Shown here piece after piece: positions 16,249-23,852 of a DNA stretch of 64,000 nt. The notes beneath the pieces are model-generated. The model worked only from the letters and a program-made list of their open reading frames with translations, ran no database searches and was not told the DNA's origin. This DNA comes from Amycolatopsis oliviviridis (GTDB lineage Bacteria; Actinomycetota; Actinomycetes; Mycobacteriales; Pseudonocardiaceae), in assembly GCF_014654365.1 (NCBI RefSeq), contig NZ_BNAY01000001.1, positions 992,001-1,056,000 of the forward strand, read 5' to 3'. The position numbers and the translations under genes are program-made. Positions within the stretch are counted from its first letter, which is position 1; the number at the start of each line of letters is the position of its first letter.

Positions 16249-17787
16249 TCAAGGGGAGGGGTCGGAGACGGCGAGTTCGATGATCATCGCCAGCCGTTTC
16301 GCGGGCTGGTCGAGCCTGAGTTCGGTCACTTCGGCCATCTTCCGCAGCCGGTAGCGGATCGTGTTGGGGTGCACGTCCAGCCGCTCGGCGGCCTCGGTGA
16401 GATCCCCTTGTGCTTCCAGCCAGGCGCGCAGCGTCGCGACGTAGCTGGTGCCGTTCGCGTCGTCGTGCCGCCGCAATTCGGTGATCGGTCCCCGGGCAGG
16501 GGCCCTGCCGGACGCGGCGGCGGCCCGCAGCCGTTGCACCAGGATGTCGTCCCAGGCCTCGTCGTAGGCGATCGCCGAGTTCGAGGTGGGCCGTACGTCG
16601 TGCAGTGCGAGACATTCGTCGGCTTCCCGCCTGCTGGCAGGCAGCTCCGCCGATACCGCGCCCGCCCCGATCCCGGCCAGCATCGTCACCTGACGGGGCA
16701 GCGCCTCACGGATCGAACCGACCCACGCCCTGGCCGCCACGACGTCGTCGCCGGGCAGGACGGTGTAGACGGTGTTGCTGAACAGCGTGCTGCGGCCCGG
16801 ACGTGACCAGCCGAAACCGGTGGTCGCCCGCTCGAACGCGAGCAGGAGCGCGGCGTGACGCTCGTCGCCGATATGGGCCTGCACCGCGATCACCCGGAAC
16901 CGGCCGGGAGGCAGACCGAGCCTGCTGAGCACGGCGGCCGCGTCCGGGGTGCCCTCCAGGAGCCGGATCACCAGATCGGATTCGACCTGCCGTTCCAGAT
17001 CCGCGCTCGCCCGGGAACGCAGCAGATGCAGGCCGACCGTGCGCGAACTGTCCCGCAGCACCGCACGCCGGACGCCGGACAACGGCTGATCGCATTCCAC
17101 CCAGATCGATCCCAAGGCTTCCCGGCCCGCGCGGACCGCGACCACCATGCGCCCGGTCAGCCCGTGTTCGGGGTCGGCTTCGACGAACAACGGCTCGTCC
17201 GACTCGGCGAGGTGCCCGAACACGCCCCGCCGCTCGAACAGTTCGCGGACCGGCTCCGGAACACGCCTGCCCAGGATCGTCTCCAGTCGCGCCCGGTCCG
17301 CCTGGTGCTGACGGCTGGAATACGCCAGGACCCGGGAGAGCCGATCTTCGATGGTCACCGCGCTGCCGAGCGCGTCCGCCAGGCTGTCGGCCAGCGCGAA
17401 CAGGTCGGTCGGCCCGCGGCCGGACTCGGTCTCCCGGCCTTCCAGCACGAGACCGTAGACGACTCCGGCGAGCTGGCCCCAGGACACGTCCGGCTCCACC
17501 AGCAGGACCGCGACGCCGCCGGCCTCCGCACGCTCGGTCGCCTCCTGGTCCGGCGGAACCGCTCCGCGGACCAGGACGACCGACGCGTGCGCCGCCGCGG
17601 CCAGGTCGACGGCCGTGGCGATCGACTCCGTCCCGACGGCGAGGAAGACGTCGCCACGCAGCTCGCGAGGATCGGCGGCGTCGTGCATCACGACATCGCG
17701 CAACGCCACCTCGCGCGAGACCGGGCAGCAGCACAGCCGCGCCCCGTAGCCACCGAGGACGTTCACGAGCCGATCCAGCGTCACCAT
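16249..17787 (-). CDS. PucR-family transcriptional regulator
   Basis: 512 aa from the ATG at 17787. The N-terminal PucR sensing domain begins LDRLVNVLGGYGARLCC, with a GGDEF-like central region (RVIAVQAHIGDERHAALLLA). The C-terminal helix-turn-helix is TEAAERLDVHPNTIRYRLRK, the diagnostic PucR_HTH motif. Members respond to small metabolites such as purine, proline or amino-acid catabolites (family knowledge). Its position directly upstream of the DadA-like gene, same strand, suggests that the flavoenzyme is its target; no binding site could be singled out in the 109-nt gap. Confidence 0.85.
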   Translation of the reverse strand: MVTLDRLVNVLGGYGARLCCCPVSREVALRDVVMHDAADPRELRGDVFLAVGTESIATAVDLAAAAHASVVLVRGAVPPDQEATERAEAGGVAVLLVEPDVSWGQLAGVVYGLVLEGRETESGRGPTDLFALADSLADALGSAVTIEDRLSRVLAYSSRQHQADRARLETILGRRVPEPVRELFERRGVFGHLAESDEPLFVEADPEHGLTGRMVVAVRAGREALGSIWVECDQPLSGVRRAVLRDSSRTVGLHLLRSRASADLERQVESDLVIRLLEGTPDAAAVLSRLGLPPGRFRVIAVQAHIGDERHAALLLAFERATTGFGWSRPGRSTLFSNTVYTVLPGDDVVAARAWVGSIREALPRQVTMLAGIGAGAVSAELPASRREADECLALHDVRPTSNSAIAYDEAWDDILVQRLRAAAASGRAPARGPITELRRHDDANGTSYVATLRAWLEAQGDLTEAAERLDVHPNTIRYRLRKMAEVTELRLDQPAKRLAMIIELAVSDPSP

Positions 17788-17954
17788 GGGCTCGTTCTTA
17801 CTCCATCCGCGTGGCGGAGGTCGTCGTCCCGGGTTCATGTCCGAAGTAGACGGTCGAGTTCCGCGAGGTCCAGAGGGATTGGCGAGGGCACTGAACAGGC
17901 AGACGGACGCCTGCTCGGCGCCCGTCTGCCCGGCTCTGTCGGTCACTGCCCGGG

Positions 17955-18373
17955 TCAGACCACGGCCTGCTGCCAGCCCTCGGTCTCGTCGACGACCTGA
18001 CCGTCACTGATCTGCTCGACCTTGTAGTTGATGGTCGTTCCCTCGGGGAAGTTGTAGTCGCACGACTCCGTCCGTTCTCGGAACCGTTGTAGTCCGTGCA
18101 GATTCCCTTGTACTTCCCCGCGCTGTTCGCGGCCGAGCTGGTCCAGCGCAGGCGGGTGCCGTTGCCGTCCCAGGTCTGGTCGCTGACCTTCATCTTGTCT
18201 CCGTAGCTGACCACGCAGCCCCAGTCGTCGTTGAGGTAGATCTTCGTGGAGCCACAGGTACCCCGGTCGTCGTTCCGCGTCCCGTTCGCAGCGCTCGCGG
18301 TGGAGATCCCGAAAGTCGCCACGGAGCCCAGCACCACTGCCGCCACAGTGGCGACCCGTTTCATCGTGTGCAC
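17955..18373 (-). pseudogene. secreted small protein, frameshifted
   Basis: A GTG/ATG start at 18373/18364 (GAGGGGG upstream) opens a signal peptide (MKRVATVAAVVLGSVATFGI, then STASA) and a mature part with CGSTKIYLNDDWGCVVSYGD. The frame runs to NGSENG and then, around 18075, the coherent continuation TESCDYNFPEGTTINYKVEQ...VDETEGWQQAVV is found one base out of phase, ending at the TGA at 17955. One missing nucleotide explains it; a sequencing error or real loss cannot be separated here. Without the shift this would be a ~135-aa exported protein with at least four cysteines. Function unknown. Confidence 0.65.
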
Positions 18374-18570
18374 TTTTGTTTCCCCCTCTGATTTTCTTTT
18401 CCGCCCCTTGGATCGCGATTCGAACCGCGACGGACACCAGCGTCATCGGCCCCGCGGCCGTCGGCAAGGCAATCGGCCGAGGTTGAGACGCTGGGACGGA
18501 ACAACGGTTCTCACCAGCGGAAACGTGTCGTCCTGAGACGGTGGTCGTCCTCTGTGGAACGCCGAGGGGA

Positions 18571-19500
18571 TCAGACGGTGAGGGCGAGCTTGCCTTGGAG
18601 GTGGCCGGCGTCGAGCAACCGGTGCGCGTCGGCGACGCGTTCGAATGGGAACGTCTCCTGCACGTGCACCCGGAGCCTGCCCTGGTCGACGAGGTCGGCG
18701 AGACCTCGAAGGGCGACCGGATCGGGGTCGACCGCGATGCCGCTGAAGCGCATGCCCGCCGCTTCGTACTCGGCGACGAGCGCGGTGTCCTCCTCGGCCA
18801 CCGCCGTCACCAGGTGCCCGCCTGGGCGGAGCACCCCGAGCGACCGCTTGACGGTGTCACCACCGATCGTGTCGAGTACGAGGTCGACGTCGCGCACCAC
18901 CTCGGTGAACTCGGTCGTCGTGTAGTCGATCACCTCGTCGGCGCCGAACCCCTCGACGAACGCCCGCTTGCTCCCACTGGCCGTCGTGATCACGTGCGCG
19001 CCGAATGCTTTCGCGATCTGGATGGCGACGTGACCGACCCCGCCGCCACCGCCATGGACGAGGACACGGTCACCCGCGGTGATACCACCGAGGTCGACGA
19101 GGCCTTGCCACGCCGTCAGCCCGACGATCGGCAGCGCCGAGGCCTCGACGTGCGAGAGCGACGGCGGCTTGCGCGTCAGGTGCAAGGCCGGTGCCGATAC
19201 GAATTCGGCGTAGGCGTTGGCCGCCCGCGGGAACAGCGGCATGCCGAACACTTCGTCGCCGGGCCGCAGCCGCCAGGTCCCCGGCGACTTTTCGACCACG
19301 CCGCTGATGTCCCAGCCGAGGACGAACGGTGGCTCGCCGATCAGGGGGAACTCACCGGCGCGCAGGCGTGCTTCCAGTGGGTTCAGCCCGATCGCCTTGA
19401 CCCGGACGAGGACTTCGGTCGGGAGTGGCCGCGGCTCGGGCGCGTCAACGATGGTGAGTACTTCGGGGCCGCCGAGTTTCTGCTGGGTGATGACTCGCAT
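18571..19500 (-). CDS. NADP-dependent quinone oxidoreductase / zinc-less MDR
   Basis: 309 aa. ATG at 19500 has AGGAG spaced 4-5 nt upstream; the upstream frame extension runs into the promoter. Medium-chain reductase fold: GroES-like N-terminus (LGGPEVLTIVDAPEPRPLPT, VLVRVKAIGLNPLEARLRAG) and nucleotide site RVLVHGGGGGVGHVAIQIAK. No zinc ligands are visible, as in quinone oxidoreductases. Reduces quinones or enones using NADPH (family knowledge). Divergently transcribed from an HxlR regulator 77 nt away, a common electrophile-responsive arrangement. Confidence 0.82.
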   Translation of the reverse strand: MRVITQQKLGGPEVLTIVDAPEPRPLPTEVLVRVKAIGLNPLEARLRAGEFPLIGEPPFVLGWDISGVVEKSPGTWRLRPGDEVFGMPLFPRAANAYAEFVSAPALHLTRKPPSLSHVEASALPIVGLTAWQGLVDLGGITAGDRVLVHGGGGGVGHVAIQIAKAFGAHVITTASGSKRAFVEGFGADEVIDYTTTEFTEVVRDVDLVLDTIGGDTVKRSLGVLRPGGHLVTAVAEEDTALVAEYEAAGMRFSGIAVDPDPVALRGLADLVDQGRLRVHVQETFPFERVADAHRLLDAGHLQGKLALTV

Positions 19501-19541
19501 GACTCTCCTGGGTAGGGAACAAGAGGAGAAATCCCAGGCTA

Positions 19542-19558
19542 GGTTTCCGATGGGAACC
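19542..19558. promoter_or_regulatory. candidate HxlR operator in divergent promoter
   Basis: GGTTTCC-GAT-GGGAACC, a 7-bp inverted repeat with one mismatch, sits in the 77-nt gap between the quinone oxidoreductase and the HxlR gene. A second GGTACC follows at 19565. Position and symmetry fit a shared operator; binding is inference. Confidence 0.4.
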
Positions 19559-19577
19559 ACTAGGTACCTTTGGTGCC

Positions 19578-19958
19578 ATGAGCCGTTTCGGTCCCGGTGA
19601 CCCGTTTCTCGCCGACTGCCCGGCGCGTCTGACGGTCGAGCTGATCGCCGACAAGTGGACGGCGGTGGTGCTCTACGGCCTCAGCAAGGGGCCGGTTCGC
19701 CACGGCGAACTGATCGGCTTGATCGGTGGCATCTCACGCAAGGTGCTCACCCAGACACTCCGGCGGCTGGAGGCACACGGCCTGGTCCGCCGCCACGCCT
19801 ACGCCGAGGTGCCGCCCCGCGTCGAGTACGAGCTCACCCCGCTCGGGGCGACGCTGATCGATCCGATCCACATGCTGACCGAGTGGGCGAGGACGAACGG
19901 CGACGCGGTCCTCGATGCTCTCGACGCCGGCTCCGAGACGGTCGACCCGACTGGCTGA
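19578..19958 (+). CDS. HxlR-family winged-helix regulator
   Basis: 126 aa. The HxlR signature is intact: the conserved N-terminal cysteine in DPFLADCPARLTVELIADKW, TAVVLYGLSKGPVRHGELIG, the recognition segment GGISRKVLTQTLRRLEAHGL, and the wing EYELTPLGATLIDPI. The single early Cys can act as an electrophile or redox sensor in related regulators (family knowledge). Divergent from the quinone oxidoreductase, which is its probable target. The first of three HxlR/enzyme pairs in the window. Confidence 0.88.
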   Translation: MSRFGPGDPFLADCPARLTVELIADKWTAVVLYGLSKGPVRHGELIGLIGGISRKVLTQTLRRLEAHGLVRRHAYAEVPPRVEYELTPLGATLIDPIHMLTEWARTNGDAVLDALDAGSETVDPTG

Positions 19959-20054
19959 GACCTCCTGGTGGACTGTCCACTCCGTCCGATAGGTTCGGTT
20001 CGTCAACTGGGGTGGCGCGGCTTCACCGTGCCTGGAAAAGGAGTTCTTCCGACC

Positions 20055-21014
20055 ATGTCTCGTACTTTGACGCGGCGTGCCGTCGTCGTCGGTGTCACCG
20101 CCGTGCTGCTCGGCGCGTCCACCGGTGTCGCGAACGCGGCCGATCCGACCGTTCTCGTGGCGACCGGCAAGTATCCGGAGGCCGTCGCGATCAGCCCGGA
20201 CGGCAAGAAGGCTTACGTCACCAGCCCGCCGGACGCGACCGTGACCGTCGTCGACACCGTGACCCACAAGGTCACGAACACCATCGCGGTCCAACGGGGC
20301 CCGTTCGAGGTGGCGTTCACACCGGACGGATCCAAGGCCTACGTCGCGAACGCCTATTCGAACGCGGTCTCGGTGATCGACACGGCGTCGGAGACCATGG
20401 TCGCCTCCGCGTTCGGCGGCGACTATCCGACGTCGCTCACGATTTCGCGTGACGGCAGCCGTGTCTACGTCGCCGGGCGGGAAGCCGTCCACGTCCTCGA
20501 CACCGCCACGGACACCGAGGTCGCCGCGGTCGCGCTCGAAACCACGGCCCACGCCCTCGCCACCTCCCCGGACGGCACGAAGATCTGGGCGGCCACGGAG
20601 TCGGGCGAGCTCACCGCGATCGACACCGCCACGAACACCGTGGTCGACGCGGTCAAGACCGGTGGGGGCGACGTAGTGCTGTCCCCGGACGGAACGCGCG
20701 CCTATCAGAACGGCGGCAGTTCGCTGGTCGTGGTCGACCTGATCGCCCACGAGGTCGTCACGCGAGTCCCGGGCCTGCAGAACGGCCACCGGCTCGCGAT
20801 CAGCCCGGACGGAAGCCGGGTCTACGCGGGCAGCCGGGCGAGCGACACGACGCAGGGCACGCTCGCCGAATTCGACACGAGCACGAACACGCTGACCCGC
20901 AAGCTGCCTGCGGGCGCCTACCCGTACGGCGTCGCGGTCACCCAGGACGGCACGCACGCCTACGTGGTGCTCGCCGGGCAGGCGGCCGTCGCCTACCTCG
21001 ATCTGCGGAGCTGA
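20055..21014 (+). CDS. secreted YVTN/YncE-like beta-propeller protein
   Basis: 319 aa. Start ATG 20055 with GGAG about 12 nt upstream; the signal peptide is RRAVVVGVTAVLLGASTGVA with cleavage after ANA. The mature protein is a run of ~40-residue propeller blades of the form A-I-S-P-D-G-x-x-x-Y-V (AVAISPDGKKAYVTSPPDAT, AFTPDGSKAYVANAYSN, AISPDGSRVYAGSRAS), about seven blades, ending at Y-L-D-L-R-S. Exported YVTN propellers are usually binding proteins of unknown ligand; no catalytic site is visible. A strong hairpin follows. Confidence 0.78.
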   Translation: MSRTLTRRAVVVGVTAVLLGASTGVANAADPTVLVATGKYPEAVAISPDGKKAYVTSPPDATVTVVDTVTHKVTNTIAVQRGPFEVAFTPDGSKAYVANAYSNAVSVIDTASETMVASAFGGDYPTSLTISRDGSRVYVAGREAVHVLDTATDTEVAAVALETTAHALATSPDGTKIWAATESGELTAIDTATNTVVDAVKTGGGDVVLSPDGTRAYQNGGSSLVVVDLIAHEVVTRVPGLQNGHRLAISPDGSRVYAGSRASDTTQGTLAEFDTSTNTLTRKLPAGAYPYGVAVTQDGTHAYVVLAGQAAVAYLDLRS

Positions 21015-21034
21015 GTTCCGGGGTCTTCGATGCG

Positions 21035-21076
21035 GCCTGGGGGCGGCGACCGGGTGACCGGTCGCCGCCCCCAGGC
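21035..21076. terminator. bidirectional terminator hairpin
   Basis: Perfect 17-bp stem (21035-21051 with 21060-21076; GCCTGGGGGCGGCGACC) and an 8-nt loop GGGTGACC, between the convergent propeller gene and a small secreted-protein gene. No U-tract, as usual in high-GC actinomycetes. Confidence 0.8.
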
Positions 21077-21096
21077 TTGTCGATCGCGTTCGCGGT

Positions 21097-21384
21097 CTAC
21101 TTCGTACAGTGGATTCCGGCCTCACCCCGGTACATCACGAAGCTGATCTTCACCGAGTAGAGGTGGATGGTCACGCACTGGTCGGGCGTGTACCCATAGG
21201 CGGCCGCCCAGTCGTAGGCCTGTTGCAAAGCCGTCCGCTTCGCCGACGCCGAGGTCTTCTCGACGGTGGTCCCGGTGAACGCGCGGCTCTCCTGGACGCT
21301 CGCCGCACTCGCCACTGTCGGCGCGAGTGTCATGAGTCCCGCGAGGACCGCGGCCCCCGCGCCACGGGCGATCGTTCTGTTCAT
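21097..21384 (-). CDS. small secreted protein
   Basis: 95 aa; ATG 21384 with AGGAGGGG upstream. Signal peptide with core GAGAAVLAGLMTLAPTVASA. The mature domain has KRTALQQAYDWAAAYGYTPD followed by QCVTIHLYSVKIS and a final cysteine (GIHCTK), so one disulfide is possible. The layout (Ala-rich helix, aromatic-x-QC, beta strand, terminal Cys) matches the next gene upstream, so the two are likely distant paralogues in tandem. Function unknown; separated from that gene by 38 nt. Confidence 0.65.
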   Translation of the reverse strand: MNRTIARGAGAAVLAGLMTLAPTVASAASVQESRAFTGTTVEKTSASAKRTALQQAYDWAAAYGYTPDQCVTIHLYSVKISFVMYRGEAGIHCTK

Positions 21385-21422
21385 GCTTTTCCCCTCCTGG
21401 TTTCCGGTGGACGAAACGACGG

Positions 21423-21689
21423 TCAGCGTTGGCACCAAAGCCAGACGGTCGCGCTGTAGTAGCCCATCTCCGACCGGGGCTGGGCGGCGCGGACGTAGCA
21501 CTGCGAGTCCAGCCAGCCGGTGTTGCGCGCGTAGGTGCGGGCGACCTTTTCCGCCGACGCGATGGCCTGCGACGGGCCCGGGCCGATGCCGGTGGCATAG
21601 AAATCCCCGGTCTCCACGGCGAAGGCAGGCTGTGCGGACATGGTCACCGCGGCCGCCGCCAGGGCGGCCGCGGCCAGCAACTTCTTCAT
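21423..21689 (-). CDS. small secreted protein, paralogue of its neighbour
   Basis: 88 aa; ATG 21689 with AGGGGGAG upstream. Signal peptide KLLAAAALAAAAVTMSAQPA then FAVE. Mature part: PSQAIASAEKVARTYARNTG, SQCYVRAAQPRSEMGYY and a C-terminal WLWCQR, giving two cysteines in the same relative positions as the downstream gene. Exported, function unknown. Divergent from the XRE regulator at 21846, and the shared promoter carries two copies of a CAGCTAA-containing repeat. Confidence 0.65.
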   Translation of the reverse strand: MKKLLAAAALAAAAVTMSAQPAFAVETGDFYATGIGPGPSQAIASAEKVARTYARNTGWLDSQCYVRAAQPRSEMGYYSATVWLWCQR

Positions 21690-21739
21690 GGGAACTCCCC
21701 CTTCAGGTCGTCAGCCAGAATCGACCAACTCCCCATAGT

Positions 21740-21834
21740 CATTCATCTCAGCTAACGTGGAAACCGTAGGGGACAGCCGCCGCGGCTGTCAATCCCAGAT
21801 GAACGGGCGGTCGCGGCTCATTCATTCCAGCTAA
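21740..21834. promoter_or_regulatory. divergent promoter with direct repeats and palindrome
   Basis: Near-identical 16-mers CATTCATCTCAGCTAA (21740-21755) and CATTCATTCCAGCTAA (21819-21834) flank a perfect 9-bp inverted repeat GACAGCCGC-C-GCGGCTGTC (21772-21790). They lie between a small secreted-protein gene (-) and the XRE regulator (+). The repeats may be binding sites for the XRE protein encoded next to them (inference). Confidence 0.45.
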
Positions 21835-21845
21835 TGGAGGTGTTG

Positions 21846-22268
21846 GTGACCGAACCGCGGGAGACCACGCTCACCAGCCGGATCGACCGCCTCTTCCAGG
21901 TGGTCCGGCGGCCCAACGGTGAGCAGCACAGTCACGAGGAGGTGGCGCGGGCCTGCCGGGAAAGCACCGGCGAGTCGTTCTCCGCCGCCTACCTCTGGCA
22001 GCTGAGGACGGGCCGCAGGGACAACCCGACCAAGCGGCATCTCGAAGCGCTCGCGGCGTTCTTCCAGGTGCCGCCCGCCTACTTCTTCGACGACGAACAG
22101 GGGAGGGCTCTTGCCGAAGAGATCGAATTGCTGGGAGCGTTGCGGAACAACGCGGTGCGCAACCTGGCTTTGCGCGCCGTGACGCTGTCCGAGGAGGGGC
22201 TCGGGACCGTGACCGACATCGTCGAGGCGATCAGGCGGCGCGAGTCCATGCGGGACCAGGGGGAGTAG
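21846..22268 (+). CDS. XRE-family helix-turn-helix regulator
   Basis: 140 aa. The GTG at 21846 is preferred because GGAGG at 21837-21841 is correctly spaced for it; the ATG at 21834 lies before this site and has no ribosome binding site of its own. The HTH region is HSHEEVARACRESTGESFSA, then YLWQLRTGRRDNPTKRHLEA, with AAFFQVPPAYFFDDEQGRAL. This is the style of actinobacterial XRE proteins that pair with ImmA/IrrE-like proteases. First gene of a tight trio: 2-nt gap to the next gene. Confidence 0.8.
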   Translation: MTEPRETTLTSRIDRLFQVVRRPNGEQHSHEEVARACRESTGESFSAAYLWQLRTGRRDNPTKRHLEALAAFFQVPPAYFFDDEQGRALAEEIELLGALRNNAVRNLALRAVTLSEEGLGTVTDIVEAIRRRESMRDQGE

Positions 22269-22270
22269 CC

Positions 22271-22753
22271 ATGCTGGGCAGGAAGAGCGCGCTCTGGCGC
22301 AGATGCGAGCGGATCGCGTCCGCCGTGCGACTACCGGATCCGTTCGATGTCACCGAGTTGTTCGGCGAGGTCGCGGCGACGCGGGGGCGGCCCATCGAGC
22401 TGGTGGCGCTGGACGCGCGGCCGGGAGCGCCGTGCGGTGTGCTCGCGGCGACCGATCGAGCGGACTACGTCTTCTACACGCGGGACACGTCTCCACTGCA
22501 CCAGCGGCACATCCTGCTGCACGAGCTCGGTCATCTGCTGTGCGGGCACGTCGAAGGCGAGATGCTGCCGGAGACGGTGGCCGCGGTGGTCACGCCCACC
22601 CTGTCGGTGGATCTGGTCCGGCGCGTCCTGGGCCGCACGACTTACGCGGAGGAGCAGGAGAGGGAGGCCGAGCTCGTCGCGTCGTTGCTCATGCGCCGCG
22701 CCGCGGATCCCGGGCGCGGATCGGATCGGCTGCGCCACGCCCTCGGTTCATGA
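22271..22753 (+). CDS. ImmA/IrrE-family metallopeptidase-like protein
   Basis: 160 aa. The zinc-protease motif is HELGHLLCGH (HExxH plus a further H) at residues ~85-94, preceded by DYVFYTRDTSPLHQRHILL. ImmA/IrrE proteins cleave or otherwise inactivate partner repressors, typically XRE-type, to trigger responses (family knowledge). The XRE regulator immediately upstream is the obvious partner. Ends in an ATGA overlap with a membrane-protein gene. Short for the family, with no extra domains. Confidence 0.8.
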   Translation: MLGRKSALWRRCERIASAVRLPDPFDVTELFGEVAATRGRPIELVALDARPGAPCGVLAATDRADYVFYTRDTSPLHQRHILLHELGHLLCGHVEGEMLPETVAAVVTPTLSVDLVRRVLGRTTYAEEQEREAELVASLLMRRAADPGRGSDRLRHALGS

Positions 22754-23829
22754 TCAGCTACCTGTCCGCCGGGCTGCTGGCGCTGATCGGCCTCGCCCGG
22801 CTGATGGCGGTCCGCGCCGGGCCGAAGCACCTGGTCACGTTCTTCCTCAGCATGGCGGCCGGCCTCGCGATCTCCGCCGAGGGCACGGTCCGCCTGCTCG
22901 GCGACGACCTCCTCCCGCGGCTGGTCACCAACGCGCTGCAGCTGCTCGCGATGCGCGCGCTGGTGCAAGTGGTCCGCAGTACCCGGTCCCCGCAGAAGCC
23001 GACGGCGTTCTGGCCGATCGTGGTGTGCTGGACCCTGATGGTGCTGTGCTACCTGGACTTCGCCCCGCATCGGTTCGAGGTGGGTACCGCCGGATTCCAG
23101 TGGCGCTGGAGCATCGTGGCCTATCAGGTGATCCTCACGGCGTACGCGGTGACGTGCCTGGTGACGTTCATTCGCACTCTGGCGCGCAGTGCCAACGACC
23201 GTCCACAAGGGACGTTCAGAACAGGTCTGCGGATCCTCGTCTGCGCAGCCTTCGCGACCATCGGATGGGTGCTCTTCTCCGGGCTCCCCTCGCTATGGCT
23301 GCAGATCACCGACCTGGCGGACCTGGACTTCCTGCCCCGCGCCCGCCTTGTCGGACTCTGCGCGATGGTTTTGTGGGTCCTCGGTGGACTGTTCACCACC
23401 TGGGACGGCGCACTCCGGCTGATACGTGCGTGGCGCGGGATCCGGGCGGTGACGCCACTGTGGAAGGAACTCGTCGCCGCCCACCCGCAGATCGCCCTGC
23501 CCGTGCGCCACGACATCGAGTTCAAGCTGTACCGCAGGGTGATCGAGATCCGCGACGGTCTCCTGGCCTTGCGCGCGCACGTCCCGCCGCATCTCGGCGA
23601 CTGGCTGCGCACCCCGGTCGACGAACCCACGCGTGCCGCCGCCGAATTGGCGGCGGCGCTGGTGATGCGCGAGGCGGGCCGCAGCTGGCCGCGCCACCCG
23701 GCAGGGCAGGACGACGCGCACCCGGGCATGCGGGAAGAAAGCGCGTGGCTGAGCGCGGTGTCTTCCGCTTTCAAGCACTCCCGCGTGGTGCGGGAGGTAC
23801 GGGAACGCGCGGTCGCGGAAGTCGCCTGA
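22750..23829 (+). CDS. membrane protein, MAB_1171c/DUF6545-type putative transporter
   Basis: 359 aa. About six or seven predicted membrane helices in the N-terminal 220 residues (YLSAGLLALIGLARLMAV, FLSMAAGLAISAEGTVRLL, FWPIVVCWTLMVLCYLDF, GLCAMVLWVLGGLFTTW). A cytosolic C-terminal domain follows (WKELVAAHPQIALPVRHDIE, FKLYRRVIEIRDGLLALRAH), the hallmark of the 'MAB_1171c family putative transporter' group. Despite the name no transport activity is established. It is repeatedly found with XRE and ImmA/IrrE genes in actinobacteria (recollection), as here. Confidence 0.75.
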   Translation: MISYLSAGLLALIGLARLMAVRAGPKHLVTFFLSMAAGLAISAEGTVRLLGDDLLPRLVTNALQLLAMRALVQVVRSTRSPQKPTAFWPIVVCWTLMVLCYLDFAPHRFEVGTAGFQWRWSIVAYQVILTAYAVTCLVTFIRTLARSANDRPQGTFRTGLRILVCAAFATIGWVLFSGLPSLWLQITDLADLDFLPRARLVGLCAMVLWVLGGLFTTWDGALRLIRAWRGIRAVTPLWKELVAAHPQIALPVRHDIEFKLYRRVIEIRDGLLALRAHVPPHLGDWLRTPVDEPTRAAAELAAALVMREAGRSWPRHPAGQDDAHPGMREESAWLSAVSSAFKHSRVVREVRERAVAEVA

Positions 23830-23852
23830 GCCCGGCTCTGCTTCGAGGTTCC

